Origin: Spongiibacteraceae bacterium UBA5047
GTDB taxonomy: Bacteria > Pseudomonadota > Gammaproteobacteria > Pseudomonadales > Spongiibacteraceae
DNA length: 28,809 nt
Assembly: GCA_002415025.1 (NCBI GenBank)
Contig: DIBR01000051.1
Location: forward strand, 101,424 to 130,232
Direction: 5' to 3'
Shown here piece by piece: positions 1 through 8,881 of this stretch. Position numbers and translations under genes: made by a program. Under the pieces are notes generated by a model. It searched no databases and was not told where the DNA came from. It saw only the letters and a list, made by a program, of their open reading frames with translations. Position 1 is the stretch's first letter. Every line of letters starts with the position of its first letter.

Positions 1-543
1 CTTTGCCTCGGCTTTCTTGTGCAACTTGTCTTTGAGGCGGTGGTGTTCGCCGGTCAAACCATATCTATGGGGATGGGACTGGGGTTCGCCATGATGGTTG
101 ATCCCCAACGTGGTACCTCGGTGCCCATTCTCAGCCAGTATCTCCTGATCATCACGCTGCTGATTTTCATGTCAATGGGCGGACATCTGGAGTTTCTTGC
201 GCTGGTTGCCAACAGCTTTCAGATCTGGCCGGTCGGTCTTATTGCCATAGGCCCCGACGCTCTGGGTATCGTGGTTGAGTGGGGCGGCGAGGTCTTCAAG
301 GGTGCGCTCCAGATTGCACTGCCGGCTGTTATCGCCTTACTAGTTGTTCAGATTGGCGTGGGGGTTATCAGTCGGGCCGCGCCAACACTTAATTTGTTTG
401 CCGTCGGGTTTCCGGTGGCGATTCTTGTCGGCTACCTCATGCTTGAGCAGCTCATTCCGTCGTTAGTGCCCGCCCTGGCGCAACTCGTTGATTCGGCTTT
501 CTCGGCAGCCAACGCGCTCTTGCAAGGAGGCCTGAATGGCTGA
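1..543 (+). CDS. fliR: Flagellar export apparatus protein FliR (5' end missing)
   Basis: FliR is an inner-membrane component of the flagellar type III export gate, working with FliP, FliQ, FlhB and FlhA. The reading frame is open from base 1, so the gene begins outside the window; 181 residues are present and the family is usually about 260. Visible features are the QLVFEAVVFAGQTISMGMGL segment, the conserved 'GLGFAMMVDPQ' type motif and several hydrophobic membrane segments (for example LSQYLLIITLLIFMSMGGH and the VALLVVQIGVGVIS-like region). The stop codon overlaps the start of flhB by 8 bp, which indicates translational coupling. Identification is secure from the motifs and from the fliR-flhB-flhA order. 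Confidence 0.95.
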   Translation, partial: LCLGFLVQLVFEAVVFAGQTISMGMGLGFAMMVDPQRGTSVPILSQYLLIITLLIFMSMGGHLEFLALVANSFQIWPVGLIAIGPDALGIVVEWGGEVFKGALQIALPAVIALLVVQIGVGVISRAAPTLNLFAVGFPVAILVGYLMLEQLIPSLVPALAQLVDSAFSAANALLQGGLNG

Positions 544-1663
544 AGAAAGCGGTCAGGAGCGCACAGAAGAGGCAACCCCGAAAAAGCTCGAAGAGGCGAA
601 GAAGAAGGGCCAGGTTCCGCGTTCGAAAGAACTTGCAACCACATTGGTGACCCTGGCAGGGGCGTGCATGTTGCTGTTCAGCGGCAAGCCGCTGGCCGAT
701 GGTTTGCTTCAGTTATTCAGCAAAACGTTGAGCGCCGATTACCTGACAATATCCGACCCCCAGCTATTGCCATCATTATTTTTCTCGGTGTTTGTCGAAG
801 GTCTCTTGCTTGTAGCACCGCTCATGGCGGTTGCGATGGTGGCTGCAGCTGTGTCGGCCGTCGCACTGGGCGGCTGGACCTTCAGCCTGTCGTTCAAACC
901 GGAACGGATGAATCCCGTATCCGGTCTGGCAAAACTGTTTTCCCTCAAAAGCCTGGTCGAACTCGCAAAGTCTGTTGGCAAGCTACTTTTCGTGGGTGGC
1001 GCCGCACTCGCTGCGATGATGACCATGCAGGAAGATATTCAATCTCTGGTTAGCCAAAGCGCCGACCGGGCCGTAGCAAGTGCCGCGCAGATGCTGGCGC
1101 TCTTTTTTCTGCTCACCAGCTTACCGCTTATCGCGATTGCAGCCATTGATGTGCCGTTCCAGAAATGGAACCACAGTAAAGAGCTGAAAATGACCAAGCA
1201 GGAAATCAGGGATGAAATGAAAGACACCGACGGTCGCCCCGAGGTCAAAAGCAAGTTGCGCGAAATGCAGCAGGCCGCAGCACAACGCCGCATGATGGAA
1301 GATGTTCCCAAAGCCGACGTTGTTATCACCAACCCCACGCACTATTCGGTAGCGCTCAAATATGACGAGCGGCGCGGTGGCGCGCCGGTGGTACTGGCCA
1401 AGGGCGCCGATGTTATTGCCGCGAAAATTCGCGAACGCGCAACAGAGTCAGACGTTCCCATTGTCGAATCACCACGGCTTGCACGCGCTGTGTTTGCCAC
1501 TACCGATATTGGCGGCGAAATACCCGGCGGCCTATACCTCGCTGTCGCCCAGATACTGGCCTATGTATACCAGTTGCGCGACTGGCAGGCTCGCGGTGGC
1601 GATTACCCCGAACAACCTGAGCCACGCGTAGATGACGAATATCTTAAGGGTTTGAATACCTGA
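536..1663 (+). CDS. flhB: Flagellar export switch protein FlhB
   Basis: FlhB is the substrate-specificity switch of flagellar type III export, changing export from rod/hook to filament proteins when FliK signals hook completion. The 375-residue product has the usual length. It starts with an acidic/basic cytoplasmic segment (AEESGQERTEEATPKKLEEA), followed by a four-helix membrane region (about residues 30-215) and a cytoplasmic C-domain. The autocleavage motif NPTH is at residues 266-269 and is intact. The ATG lies 8 bp inside the fliR end, preceded by the AGGAGG of its ribosome-binding site. A second, soluble FlhB-C-like gene occurs at 7108-7428, so the region carries two such domains. Confidence 0.97.
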   Translation: MAEESGQERTEEATPKKLEEAKKKGQVPRSKELATTLVTLAGACMLLFSGKPLADGLLQLFSKTLSADYLTISDPQLLPSLFFSVFVEGLLLVAPLMAVAMVAAAVSAVALGGWTFSLSFKPERMNPVSGLAKLFSLKSLVELAKSVGKLLFVGGAALAAMMTMQEDIQSLVSQSADRAVASAAQMLALFFLLTSLPLIAIAAIDVPFQKWNHSKELKMTKQEIRDEMKDTDGRPEVKSKLREMQQAAAQRRMMEDVPKADVVITNPTHYSVALKYDERRGGAPVVLAKGADVIAAKIRERATESDVPIVESPRLARAVFATTDIGGEIPGGLYLAVAQILAYVYQLRDWQARGGDYPEQPEPRVDDEYLKGLNT

Positions 1664-1707
1664 TAAGGCATTGATACGGGTCCGAACGCGGACTGTTGGA
1701 GATAAAC

Positions 1708-3858
1708 ATGGCAGCACAGAGCAAAATGATATTACCCGGCTGGATGCAGAACGCTGCCGAAAGTGGCATGGGCGTTCTCCTGTTGATGATGTCGATGTTT
1801 GCGATGCTGGTGCTGCCCATGCCGCCGTTCGCACTGGATCTGTTCTTTACTTTCAATATCACCTTGTCGCTGGTGATACTGCTCGCTGTTATCTACGTGG
1901 AAAAGCCGGTCGACTTCAGTATTTTTCCGACCGTTTTGCTGCTCGCCACCTTACTCCGGCTCGCGCTCAACGTGGCCTCAACGCGCGTTGTGTTGCTTGA
2001 GGGGCACACCGGGCCTGGCGCCGCCGGCAAGGTGATTGAGTCCTTCGGCGACTTTGTTATCGGCGGTAATTACGCAGTCGGTATTGTTGTTTTTATCATT
2101 CTGGTACTTATTAACTTTGTCGTGGTGACCAAAGGCGCCGGGCGTGTTTCTGAAGTCACAGCGCGCTTTACCCTGGACGCCATGCCCGGCAAGCAAATGG
2201 CCATCGACTCGGACCTGAATGCCGGCTTGCTCACCGCCGATGAGGCCAGAAGCCGTCGTGAAGAAATTCGCACAGAAGCTGATTTCTACGGGGCAATGGA
2301 TGGCGCCAGCAAATTTGTTCGCGGCGACGCGGTTGCCGGCATTGCAATTCTCTTTATCAACATTATTGGCGGCCTGGCCATTGGTGTTGCGCAGCACGAC
2401 CTCAGTTTTGCCGAGGCGTCGCAGAACTATGTACTGCTAACAATTGGTGACGGACTGGTCGCGCAGATACCGTCCCTGTTGCTATCCACTGCTGTGGCCG
2501 TGATTGTGACCCGTATTTCCCGTTCGCAAAATCTCGGCCAGCAACTCAAGGGCCAAATGCTGGCCAACACGCACGTTCTTACCCTGACGGCGTTTATTCT
2601 TGCAACGCTCGGCATTATTCCCGGCATGCCCAATCTGGTATTTCTGATTCTTGCCGGCTCGTGCCTCGGCATCGCCCAACTGCTGAAAAACCAGCGTAAG
2701 CAGCAAGTGGAGTTTGTAGAAGAGCAAAAAGAGCGCGCTCCCGCCCCGGGCACCGAGGCGCCGCCGGCAGAACTGAACTGGGAAGATGTCACGCACCTGG
2801 ACGTGGTTGGCCTCGAAGTCGGTTACCGCTTGATCCCGCTGGTTGATAAACAGCAGGGCGGCGAGTTGATTTCGCGGATTACGGGTGTGCGTAAAAAGTT
2901 GTCGAAGGAACTCGGCTTTCTTATCCAGCCGGTACACATTCGCGACAACCTTGAACTAGCCCCGTCCAGCTACCGCATAACCCTGTTGGGCGACACCATT
3001 GCCGAGGGCGAAATCCAGCCGGGTATGGAGTTGGCCATTAACCCGGGCGGCGGGCAGGAAGGAATGCAGGGCAGGGCGCAAGGAGGGTTGCGGGGCACAC
3101 CAACCAAGGACCCGGCGTTTGGCATGGATGCACTGTGGATTGACACTGCCAGCCGCGATCAGGCGCAGACATTGGGTTATACCGTTGTAGACGGCAGTAC
3201 CGTCATCGCAACGCATTTGAGCCAGTTGGTAAAAAACCATGCCCACGAACTGTTAGGGCATGAAGAAGTGCAGCAGTTACTAGACCGACTGGGCAATACC
3301 GACCCCAAACTCGTTGAAAGCCTGGTGCCCAAACAACTACCGCTCAGTGTGGTTGTAAAGGTACTGCAAAGCCTCCTCAAGGAAGGCGTATCCATTCGCA
3401 GTGTGCGCATGATCGCCGAATCTTTGGCGGAACAGGCCCCGAGAAGCAAGGACCCTGACGAACTTTTGCAAGGTGTTCGCGTGGCGCTTGGTCGAATGAT
3501 TATTCAAGAAATCAATGGCTTAGAGCATGAACTTCCAGTGGCCGCCCTCGATGCAGAGTTGGAACAGATATTGCTGGATGTAGTACGAGGCAGTGCAGGT
3601 GGCGGCGGGCTGGAACCGGGTCTCGCGCAGCGCCTGCAGGATGATCTTTCGGAGTATACGCGCATGCAGGAAATATCAGGTCAGGCTTCTGTTGTGCTGG
3701 TGTCGCCGCCGCTGCGAACCTGGCTTTCGCGCTTTATTCGACGGAGCCTGCCGGCACTGCATGTTTTGTCTTACAACGAAATTCCGGACAGCAAACAAGT
3801 GCGCTTGATATCAACCGTTAGTCACGCGCCGGCCCTGGCTGGCGAAGTGGCCGGTTAA
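1708..3858 (+). CDS. flhA: Flagellar export gate protein FlhA
   Basis: FlhA forms the nonameric ring of the flagellar type III export gate; its C-domain docks chaperone-substrate complexes. I chose ATG 1708 (MAAQSKMILPGWMQ) because a GGAG ribosome-binding site lies just upstream; the frame is also open from a TTG at 1696. The protein is 716 residues, normal for the family. About eight N-terminal membrane helices span residues 25-330, with the conserved segment around PTVLLLATLLRLALNVASTR, followed by a soluble domain from about residue 350. It is separated from flhB by 44 bp and followed by flhF after 11 bp. No damage is seen. Confidence 0.97.
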   Translation: MAAQSKMILPGWMQNAAESGMGVLLLMMSMFAMLVLPMPPFALDLFFTFNITLSLVILLAVIYVEKPVDFSIFPTVLLLATLLRLALNVASTRVVLLEGHTGPGAAGKVIESFGDFVIGGNYAVGIVVFIILVLINFVVVTKGAGRVSEVTARFTLDAMPGKQMAIDSDLNAGLLTADEARSRREEIRTEADFYGAMDGASKFVRGDAVAGIAILFINIIGGLAIGVAQHDLSFAEASQNYVLLTIGDGLVAQIPSLLLSTAVAVIVTRISRSQNLGQQLKGQMLANTHVLTLTAFILATLGIIPGMPNLVFLILAGSCLGIAQLLKNQRKQQVEFVEEQKERAPAPGTEAPPAELNWEDVTHLDVVGLEVGYRLIPLVDKQQGGELISRITGVRKKLSKELGFLIQPVHIRDNLELAPSSYRITLLGDTIAEGEIQPGMELAINPGGGQEGMQGRAQGGLRGTPTKDPAFGMDALWIDTASRDQAQTLGYTVVDGSTVIATHLSQLVKNHAHELLGHEEVQQLLDRLGNTDPKLVESLVPKQLPLSVVVKVLQSLLKEGVSIRSVRMIAESLAEQAPRSKDPDELLQGVRVALGRMIIQEINGLEHELPVAALDAELEQILLDVVRGSAGGGGLEPGLAQRLQDDLSEYTRMQEISGQASVVLVSPPLRTWLSRFIRRSLPALHVLSYNEIPDSKQVRLISTVSHAPALAGEVAG

Positions 3859-3869
3859 GAGGATAAGTG

Positions 3870-5048
3870 ATGAAATTCATGACATTTTTCGGCTCCGATA
3901 GCAGTCAGGCAATGCGCCGGGTTAGCGAGGAGTTGGGAGCAGAGGCCAGCATTTTGTCGTGTCGCCGGGTAGAAGGCGGCGTAGAACTCATTGTGTCGGT
4001 TGATGACAGCGCCAGCGCAACACTCCAGCAAGCCGACGCCAAGCCGGCAGCAGACGTTCAACGGCCCCCACGCAATACACGCCCCCGGCTGCAGGTAGCC
4101 AGCTCGCAAAGCGAAGAACTGCGAATGCTCAAACGGGAGCTTGATGCCAGCCGTCGCACGCTGGAGCGTGAAATGAATGCGCAGGACTGGGCCGTAGAAG
4201 GTGTCAAAAAACCGTCGCACAGTATTGCCCTGCAGATCTGCGAAGCACTGGATATTGCTCCGCGTCTTGGCGCTGCGCTGGCCCGGAAAGTACCCGCAAA
4301 GGAATCTCCGGATGTTCAGCGGGAAATGATTCGCAGCCTGTTGCGACGCCAACTCAAGTCTATTCCAACTCCCGCCGAGGGAGTGACCGCACTGGTTGGC
4401 CCTCCCGGTGCAGGAAAGACCAGCACCATTGCCAAAATTGCTGCCGAGTTTGTTCGCACCGGACGGCGCAATGACATTGCACTGATAACCACCGACAACA
4501 CACGGATTGCAGCGCAGGAGCAGTTGCGCGTGTACGGCGATATTTTTCAGGTACCCGTTCACACCGCCAATAGCGCGGACGAAGCAGCCCGCATTCTTAA
4601 AATTCTCGGTAACAAGCAATACATTCTGCTTGATACCGCAGGTATCGGTTTTCGCGACCGCGATGGCATAGACAGCCTCGGCTCATTGATTGCGAGTCTG
4701 CCGGATATCGACGTGCTGCTAACCCTGCCCGCAGATCGTGAAGCATATGTTCTGGAAGAAATCATCGACGCCTACTCACAGCTACCCATTACAGGAGTGG
4801 TTGCCACTCATCTGGACGAAGCCGTGCGAATTGGCGGCCTGATTTCGATGCTGATTAAAAAGCGATTACCCACGGTTTGGATTAGCGACGGAGCGCAGGT
4901 GCCCGGCAATCTGACAGCAGCCACGCCCGCAGCCCTCGTTAGCCAAGCTTTTTCATTGGCACGTGAGTTTAAAAAGCGGCAGCGCGCAACTGTAGCGCCG
5001 CAAGACAGAGATGAAAATCAAACGTTTTCAAGGGGACAGCGAGTATGA
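3870..5048 (+). CDS. flhF: SRP-type GTPase FlhF, flagellar placement
   Basis: FlhF is an SRP-family GTPase that, with FlhG, sets the position and number of polar flagella. The product from ATG 3870 (MKFMTFFGSDSSQAMRRVSE) is 392 residues, and AAGAGGA lies six bases before this ATG; a GTG three bases earlier is less likely. A variable B-domain (residues about 60-110) precedes the N and G domains. The G1 loop GPPGAGKT is at residues 177-184 and the DTAG loop follows in the segment ILLDTAGIGF. The gene overlaps flhG by the ATGA at 5045. The flhF-flhG pair suggests polar flagellation. Confidence 0.96.
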   Translation: MKFMTFFGSDSSQAMRRVSEELGAEASILSCRRVEGGVELIVSVDDSASATLQQADAKPAADVQRPPRNTRPRLQVASSQSEELRMLKRELDASRRTLEREMNAQDWAVEGVKKPSHSIALQICEALDIAPRLGAALARKVPAKESPDVQREMIRSLLRRQLKSIPTPAEGVTALVGPPGAGKTSTIAKIAAEFVRTGRRNDIALITTDNTRIAAQEQLRVYGDIFQVPVHTANSADEAARILKILGNKQYILLDTAGIGFRDRDGIDSLGSLIASLPDIDVLLTLPADREAYVLEEIIDAYSQLPITGVVATHLDEAVRIGGLISMLIKKRLPTVWISDGAQVPGNLTAATPAALVSQAFSLAREFKKRQRATVAPQDRDENQTFSRGQRV

Positions 5049-5866
5049 GCGGCATAAAAGTCATTGCAGTAGCGAGCGGCAAAGGTGGTGTTGGCAAAAC
5101 GAATGTTGCGGTAAATCTCGCCGTTCAATTGTCACGCGGAGGCAAAAAAGTTCTCTTGCTGGATGCCGACCTCGGCCTCGCCAATGTCGATATTTTGCTG
5201 AACCTGAAACCCAAGCTGAACCTGGCCGATGTGCTGGCCGGAACCTGCGACATTAAAGACATCATTGTGGAAGGGCCGGGCGGCGTCTTCCTGATACCCG
5301 CAGCCTCCGGGTCTAAAAATATGGCTGAACTGGCCCACGCCCAGCATGCCGGCATCGTCATGGCCCTGAGCGAGCTGGATCAGCAATTCGACGTCATGAT
5401 CGTTGACACCGCAGCCGGTGTTTCCGACAGCGTTGTTACCTTCAGCAAGGCCAGCCATCACGTTGCCGTGGTGTGCTCGGATGAGCCCACCTCAATGGCA
5501 GATGCCTATGCGCTGATCAAGGTCCTGCGCAAAGAAGCGGGCATTACCCGCTTCAAGGTAGTCCGCAACATGGTGACCAATGAAGTTCAAGCCAGGGCAG
5601 GGTACCGGCGTCTGGTAGCGGCTGCAGAACATTTTCTGGATGTGCATCTTGAGTACGCGGGCTTCATCCCGAAAGACGAGCTCTTGCCAAAATCAGTTGC
5701 CAGGCAGCAGTGCGTGTCAGAACTTTACCCGTCTGCACCGTCCAGCAAAGCGTTTCACAAACTGGCAGAGACAGTAGAAAGCTGGGAAATGCCCGATGGG
5801 CCGCGCGGACACATTGAATTTTTTGTTGATCGCATGGCCGGTGAGCAGGCAGGTGCCGCTCTGTGA
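5045..5866 (+). CDS. flhG: MinD-like ATPase FlhG/FleN, flagellar number regulator
   Basis: FlhG (FleN in Pseudomonas) is a ParA/MinD-family ATPase that limits flagellar number by acting on FlhF and, in polar flagellates, on the FleQ-type regulator. The 273-residue protein carries the deviant Walker A motif GKGGVGKT at residues 12-19, the LLLDADLGLANVDILL segment and the IVDTAAGVSDSVV motif typical of the family. It overlaps flhF by 4 bp (ATGA) and fliA by 4 bp (GTGA), so the three are probably translated as a coupled unit. The C-terminal part shows no obvious loss. Confidence 0.96.
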   Translation: MSGIKVIAVASGKGGVGKTNVAVNLAVQLSRGGKKVLLLDADLGLANVDILLNLKPKLNLADVLAGTCDIKDIIVEGPGGVFLIPAASGSKNMAELAHAQHAGIVMALSELDQQFDVMIVDTAAGVSDSVVTFSKASHHVAVVCSDEPTSMADAYALIKVLRKEAGITRFKVVRNMVTNEVQARAGYRRLVAAAEHFLDVHLEYAGFIPKDELLPKSVARQQCVSELYPSAPSSKAFHKLAETVESWEMPDGPRGHIEFFVDRMAGEQAGAAL

Positions 5867-6591
5867 GTGGATACGCGGCGTACGCCGATGTTCAGTGTGG
5901 TGACCGCGATCGTTTGGTGGTCACTTACGCCGGGTTGGTAAAGAAAATTGCTTACCATCTGATCGCGCGCTTACCCGCAAGTGTCGATGTTGAAGATTTA
6001 ATTCAGGCCGGCATGATCGGATTACTGGAAGCCGCCAGTCACTTCCAGGCCGACAAAGGCGCCAGCTTCGAGACCTTTGCCAGCATTAGAATTCGCGGCG
6101 CAATGATAGACCAACTGCGCAAAGGCGGGTGGGCGCCACGGTCGGTATCAAGACAGTTACGAGAAATGGGTAATGCCATCCAGCGCGTGGAACACAGGCT
6201 GGGGCGCGAAGCCAGCAGCAAGGAAGTCGCTTCGGAAATGGGCATTACCATTGATGAGTACTTCAGCATTTTGCAGGACGCCAGCTCGGTGCAGCTTTGC
6301 AGTCTGGAGCAGGTCAGTAACGATGCCGGCGAGATATCGGACGGCGGAGAATCGGAAGAGGGCGCGACCCTGTCGACGGTGCTCGCCGATGATTTCCAGC
6401 GGGATTTAAGCAAGCAAATTGAACGCTTGCCCGACAAGGAAAAACTCGTACTCGCCCTGTACTACGACAACGGGCTAAATCTTAAAGAAATCGGAGAAGT
6501 GCTTGAAGTGTCAGAGTCGCGCGCCTGCCAGATTCACAGCCAGGCGATTGTGCGCCTGAAAAGCCGTATGTCGGCGTGGGCAACACCATGA
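5863..6591 (+). CDS. fliA: Flagellar sigma factor FliA (sigma28)
   Basis: FliA directs RNA polymerase to late flagellar and chemotaxis promoters and is held inactive by FlgM until hook completion. The 242-residue product begins at GTG 5863 inside the flhG stop. Region 2 is clear (VDVEDLIQAGMIGLLEAAS ... FETFASIRIRGAMIDQLRK) and region 4 is a helix-turn-helix (LPDKEKLVLALYYDNGLNLK ... SESRACQIHSQAIVRLKS). In many relatives fliA is followed by cheY, cheZ, cheA, cheB, mot and cheW genes, but here the next gene is only 51 bp on and encodes DUF2802. Confidence 0.96.
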   Translation: MSGYAAYADVQCGDRDRLVVTYAGLVKKIAYHLIARLPASVDVEDLIQAGMIGLLEAASHFQADKGASFETFASIRIRGAMIDQLRKGGWAPRSVSRQLREMGNAIQRVEHRLGREASSKEVASEMGITIDEYFSILQDASSVQLCSLEQVSNDAGEISDGGESEEGATLSTVLADDFQRDLSKQIERLPDKEKLVLALYYDNGLNLKEIGEVLEVSESRACQIHSQAIVRLKSRMSAWATP

Positions 6592-6642
6592 CGTTCCGAG
6601 ACCATACACTATTTCAACCTCTGCGTTTAGCGAGAACCTGAT

Positions 6643-7101
6643 ATGGCTACCCAAACGAGTATCGACAACACTGCCGCAGGCCTGAATACCTTTGTTGAGG
6701 TTCTGGGTGGTCTTTCCCATGAAAGTATTCTGATGTTGTTTTGCGCGCTGACTCTCGCCGCACTCGGCTTGCTAATGTGGCAGAAGCGTTTACACGAAGA
6801 ACAGAAACAACATCGAGAGCGGCAATCCCGAATGGAATGTCTTACCCGCGCGTCGCAGGCTCAATCGTTGTTGCTCGAACAAACCCTCGAGCGTATGCAA
6901 ACCCTGGAAGCCTATGTTGATTTGCTAAGCGGCAAGCAACAGCAGCTGCTCACGACAAACACCGTAAGGAAACACCGTTTGCAGGACGCCATTGAATGCG
7001 CTGGCAGCGGCATGAACAAGCAGGAAATAGCAAGACGGGCAGGGGTTGGCAGCAGCGAAGCGAGACTGATAGGCGAGCTGTACGGAATACACGTTGCCTA
7101 G
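6643..7101 (+). CDS. DUF2802 family membrane-anchored coiled-coil protein
   Basis: This 152-residue protein has one membrane helix (about residues 29-47, ILMLFCALTLAALGLLMW), a charged, glutamine-rich coiled-coil region (about 50-110) and a short C-terminal helix-turn-helix-like segment (NKQEIARRAGVGSSEARLIG) typical of DUF2802. In Pseudomonas and relatives the DUF2802 gene normally lies downstream of cheW at the end of the fliA-che-mot cluster; its function is unknown to me. Here it lies 51 bp after fliA, as if the chemotaxis genes had been lost or never placed here. It converges on the FlhB-C gene with only 6 bp between the stops, and no clear terminator is seen. Confidence 0.8.
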   Translation: MATQTSIDNTAAGLNTFVEVLGGLSHESILMLFCALTLAALGLLMWQKRLHEEQKQHRERQSRMECLTRASQAQSLLLEQTLERMQTLEAYVDLLSGKQQQLLTTNTVRKHRLQDAIECAGSGMNKQEIARRAGVGSSEARLIGELYGIHVA

Positions 7102-7107
7102 TGCGGC

Positions 7108-7428
7108 TTACGTTTCCTCAATCCACAACAAATCCTGTAACTGGTAGGTAAATGCCAGAATTTCAGCTATCGCGACATATAAACTGGCCGGTATTTCATC
7201 CTGCAATTCAAGTTTTGCCAGTACCTTGGCGAGGGATTCGTCACGGTAAATCGGCACATCGTGGTCACTGGCAATCTGCAGGATTTGGTCGGCAAGCTCG
7301 GCTTCGCCGCTGGCGGTGACTCGCGGTGCGTTAATGCCGTCATATTCCAGTGATACCGCGGTTCGTGCCGCCACGGATTCCGCACCGGTTCCACCTGATT
7401 TGTTGCGCTTATCGCCGGCAGTCGTCAT
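7108..7428 (-). CDS. FlhB C-terminal-domain homologue (FhlB/EscU-type)
   Basis: This 106-residue soluble protein resembles the cytoplasmic C-domain of FlhB: SLEYDGINAPRVTASGEAEL is followed by ADQILQIASDHDVPIYRD and by EIPASLYVAIAEILAFTYQL. It lacks the membrane region and the NPTH cleavage motif of true FlhB. Such stand-alone genes are commonly found next to fliK in gammaproteobacteria, and in some species the protein can partly replace the C-domain of FlhB. It starts two bases after the fliK stop, so the two genes are likely co-transcribed and share a role in the export specificity switch. Confidence 0.85.
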   Translation of the reverse strand: MTTAGDKRNKSGGTGAESVAARTAVSLEYDGINAPRVTASGEAELADQILQIASDHDVPIYRDESLAKVLAKLELQDEIPASLYVAIAEILAFTYQLQDLLWIEET

Positions 7429-7430
7429 CG

Positions 7431-8684
7431 TTAGGCTTTCTCGCTCAGGTGCGGATACGTGATTTCAGGCTCCTGATTCTCGGGCAAGTTGCCCAAATGA
7501 CTGCTGACCTCCACGCCTGAAAACCCGAGATCGGCAAGACGCTGTGTGAAATTTTCTGCAGCCTGATCAATCAGGCGACAGACGGGTGCGTGTTCCGAGT
7601 AAAACGTAATACCTGTTGCGCCATGGCTATGGCGAAGCTGAATGGAAAGCGGGCCCACTGCCGGCAGATCTACCGCCAATACAACCGTCCACACCTTTTC
7701 CCGCTCCTTGTCAGTGAGGTCGTTAGCCTCGTCGCGAATATGAAAATTCCAGGTAGACAGCTGATTGCGATCCATCACGGGAATATCAAACAGCATGGAG
7801 GTCTGTTGCTGGTTTTGGGCCTGCACCGATAGCAATTGTTGAGCTTCAATACGCGAAATGGCACCGTCTACGGCCCGTTTGAGGCCTGAAATGCTCTCCA
7901 GATCCAGGGTTTCCGTCATTCTGGAAGAAAACGAGAAGGGAAACGGCCGGTTATCGCCTGATTTAACTCGCCGATACACAGAACTCGCAGACTGGGGGGT
8001 GGCTACATAAGGCTCGGTGGAAGAGGGGGCGCGGGAAGAGGAGGGCGCCGCTCCGCCAGATACACGCAGCTCCCCTTCTTTCTCGCGCATCTCCGCGCCC
8101 TTTTGCATAGCTCTCGCCGCCAGCCAGCCACTCATCTGCGCCAAAGCTTGCTTAAAATCCGGTGCGGGTTTATTCCCGCCGGTACCCGCCAAATGCTCTG
8201 AAAAAAGGCCGCTGTTTTGAATTTTCTCCGTTAGCCGCTTCGGGTCGGTTATATCGCGTCGTTTGGCAAAATTAGCCACCAAACTCGACATTTCACTGGA
8301 TTGAGCCAACGGCGCGCCAGTTTGAACCAACGTAAATAAGGCCTGCAACAGCCGGCCGGGATCCATCTGGGCCGCCAACCGCTGATGGATAGCCGCCTGC
8401 AAGGGGCTGGGCAGTTCCAGCGCCGGTCGCAGCATAACCTGGCCGGACTTTTCGAATCCGGCAACCTGAAGGTTGTAGCGCTGGCCAACCGCCAATGATT
8501 GCGAACTCGACGCCTTCAACAGCTGATTGCCAAGCAACAGCTCATACGTACCCGATTGCAGCTCGCGAGCAACCAATACATTCAGAACTGCGCCGACTGA
8601 AACCGACGGGAGCACGCGCTGAACAGCAGCAGGCGCGACTTGAACTCTATCAACCTGAGTAGATGCGTTGGTGTTAACCCACAT
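7431..8684 (-). CDS. fliK: Flagellar hook-length control protein FliK
   Basis: FliK is an exported molecular ruler that measures the hook and triggers the FlhB switch through its C-domain. The 417-residue product has a low-complexity central region (serine/alanine rich, about residues 190-250) and a recognisable C-terminal hook-length domain: VMDRNQLSTWNFHIRDEAND, then the LSIQLRHSHGATGITFYSEH segment and a final LADLGFSGVEVSSHLGNLP. The N-terminal part is poorly conserved, as usual. It is co-oriented with the FlhB-C-like gene. The gene's upstream side faces the dif site about 105 bp away, so it is the last core gene before the accessory region. Confidence 0.88.
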   Translation of the reverse strand: MWVNTNASTQVDRVQVAPAAVQRVLPSVSVGAVLNVLVARELQSGTYELLLGNQLLKASSSQSLAVGQRYNLQVAGFEKSGQVMLRPALELPSPLQAAIHQRLAAQMDPGRLLQALFTLVQTGAPLAQSSEMSSLVANFAKRRDITDPKRLTEKIQNSGLFSEHLAGTGGNKPAPDFKQALAQMSGWLAARAMQKGAEMREKEGELRVSGGAAPSSSRAPSSTEPYVATPQSASSVYRRVKSGDNRPFPFSFSSRMTETLDLESISGLKRAVDGAISRIEAQQLLSVQAQNQQQTSMLFDIPVMDRNQLSTWNFHIRDEANDLTDKEREKVWTVVLAVDLPAVGPLSIQLRHSHGATGITFYSEHAPVCRLIDQAAENFTQRLADLGFSGVEVSSHLGNLPENQEPEITYPHLSEKA

Positions 8685-8789
8685 AAATAGTCCGCGTTAA
8701 AACAGCAGGGATCTCACATTAGGTTAATGACACATCAAGGCGTACTCAGTAAGTCGGATATCTACCTACAGGGAATATCCAAATATCAT

Positions 8790-8817
8790 ATTTAACATAA
8801 TATACATTATGCGCAAT
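8790..8817 (-). other. dif: Chromosomal dif site (XerC/XerD recombination site)
   Basis: Read on the minus strand, this 28-bp site has the XerC arm ATTGCGCATAA, the central hexamer TGTATA and the XerD arm TTATGTTAAAT. Compared with the E. coli dif sequence as I remember it, only the two outermost bases of the XerC arm differ, a 26/28 match. The site is where XerC/XerD, activated by FtsK, resolve chromosome dimers at the replication terminus. Many integrative elements also use dif as their attachment site. Its position at the edge of an accessory region makes it a candidate island boundary. A second full copy is not found in the window. Confidence 0.9.
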
Positions 8818-8851
8818 TGTAGATTGGCGGCAGGAGGGTTTCCCTAGTTTT

Positions 8852-8881
8852 GGGTGTTTCGGCATATAGAAGGGTGTTTCG
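8852..8881 (+). repeat. 10-bp direct repeat with 20-bp period
   Basis: GGGTGTTTCG occurs at 8852-8861 and again at 8872-8881, both followed by an AT-rich TAT-containing stretch. A 20-bp period places both copies on the same helix face, which suits a protein-binding site near dif or upstream of the HTH gene. No further copies were noticed. Role is not known. Confidence 0.5.
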
